The notes under the pieces: generated by a model
Told to the model about the DNA's origin: nothing
The model's database searches: none
Seen by the model: the letters and a program-made list of their open reading frames with translations, nothing else
Shown here: piece after piece, positions 15,178-15,197 of the stretch
Position numbering within the stretch: position 1 is the stretch's first letter
Layout of the letters: every line of letters starts with the position of its first letter
Source: an uncultured Clostridia bacterium
GTDB lineage: Bacteria; Bacillota; Clostridia; Oscillospirales; Acutalibacteraceae
NCBI GenBank assembly: GCA_937895645.1
Contig: CALBKQ010000173.1
Coordinates: 1 to 15,197, forward strand
Reading direction: 5' to 3'
DNA length: 15,197 nucleotides
Made by a program: the position numbers and the translations under genes

Positions 15178-15197
15178 TTCGGAACTGCGTTGCGAAT

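Overview
The window looks like chromosomal DNA from a low-GC, Gram-positive anaerobe of the class Clostridia, probably a gut Oscillospiraceae/Lachnospiraceae-type commensal. This is inferred from four things: AT-rich DNA with strong AGGAGG-type ribosome binding sites and TTGAAA/TATAAT promoters; a DUF1846 gene, a YtrA-type GntR/ABC operon and a ferredoxin-tailed aldo/keto reductase; cytoplasmic glycosidases without signal peptides; and AT-rich heptamer repeats between genes. No rRNA, tRNA, CRISPR array, transposase or phage gene is visible.

Layout. (1) 1-1558: the 3' end of a gene for a glycosidase-like beta-propeller protein, then an integral-membrane acyltransferase, closed by a terminator. 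This resembles the end of a surface-polysaccharide cluster lying to the left. (2) 1568-2697: a single-gene unit for a ketopantoate-reductase-family protein, with its own promoter and terminator. (3) 2779-6130, minus strand: a four-gene operon (YtrA-like GntR repressor, ABC ATPase, six-helix ABC permease, unrecognised secreted/membrane protein). Its promoter is overlapped by a perfect 13-bp inverted repeat, the likely operator. (4) 6201-9027: divergent from region 3, an AI-2E-family membrane protein followed by a DUF1846 protein, ending at a terminator. (5) 9059-15118: six tightly packed plus-strand genes: GH30 glycosidase, NifX/NafY-like protein with a His/Cys tail, GH2 glycosidase, methyltransferase with two membrane helices, [4Fe-4S] aldo/keto reductase and ECF-transporter S component. 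Gaps are 4-17 nt and the last pair overlaps. (6) 15119-15197: a short tail containing a heptamer repeat cut by the window edge.

How the genes work together. Region 3 reads as a self-repressing efflux or stress-sensing ABC system of the B. subtilis Ytr type, with an extra extracytoplasmic partner protein. Region 5 combines two intracellular glycosidases, which could trim imported oligosaccharides, with redox, metal-binding, methyl-transfer and vitamin-uptake functions. The joint purpose of region 5 is not evident from sequence. The least explained genes are the 465-residue membrane protein at 2779-4176, the His/Cys-tailed protein at 10437-10835 and the membrane-anchored methyltransferase at 12605-13453.

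For four genes a start inside the longest open frame was chosen because a good Shine-Dalgarno sequence sits just upstream of it: GTG 7508, ATG 10437, ATG 10850 and ATG 13458. For the GH30 gene, ATG 9059 was preferred on weaker evidence.
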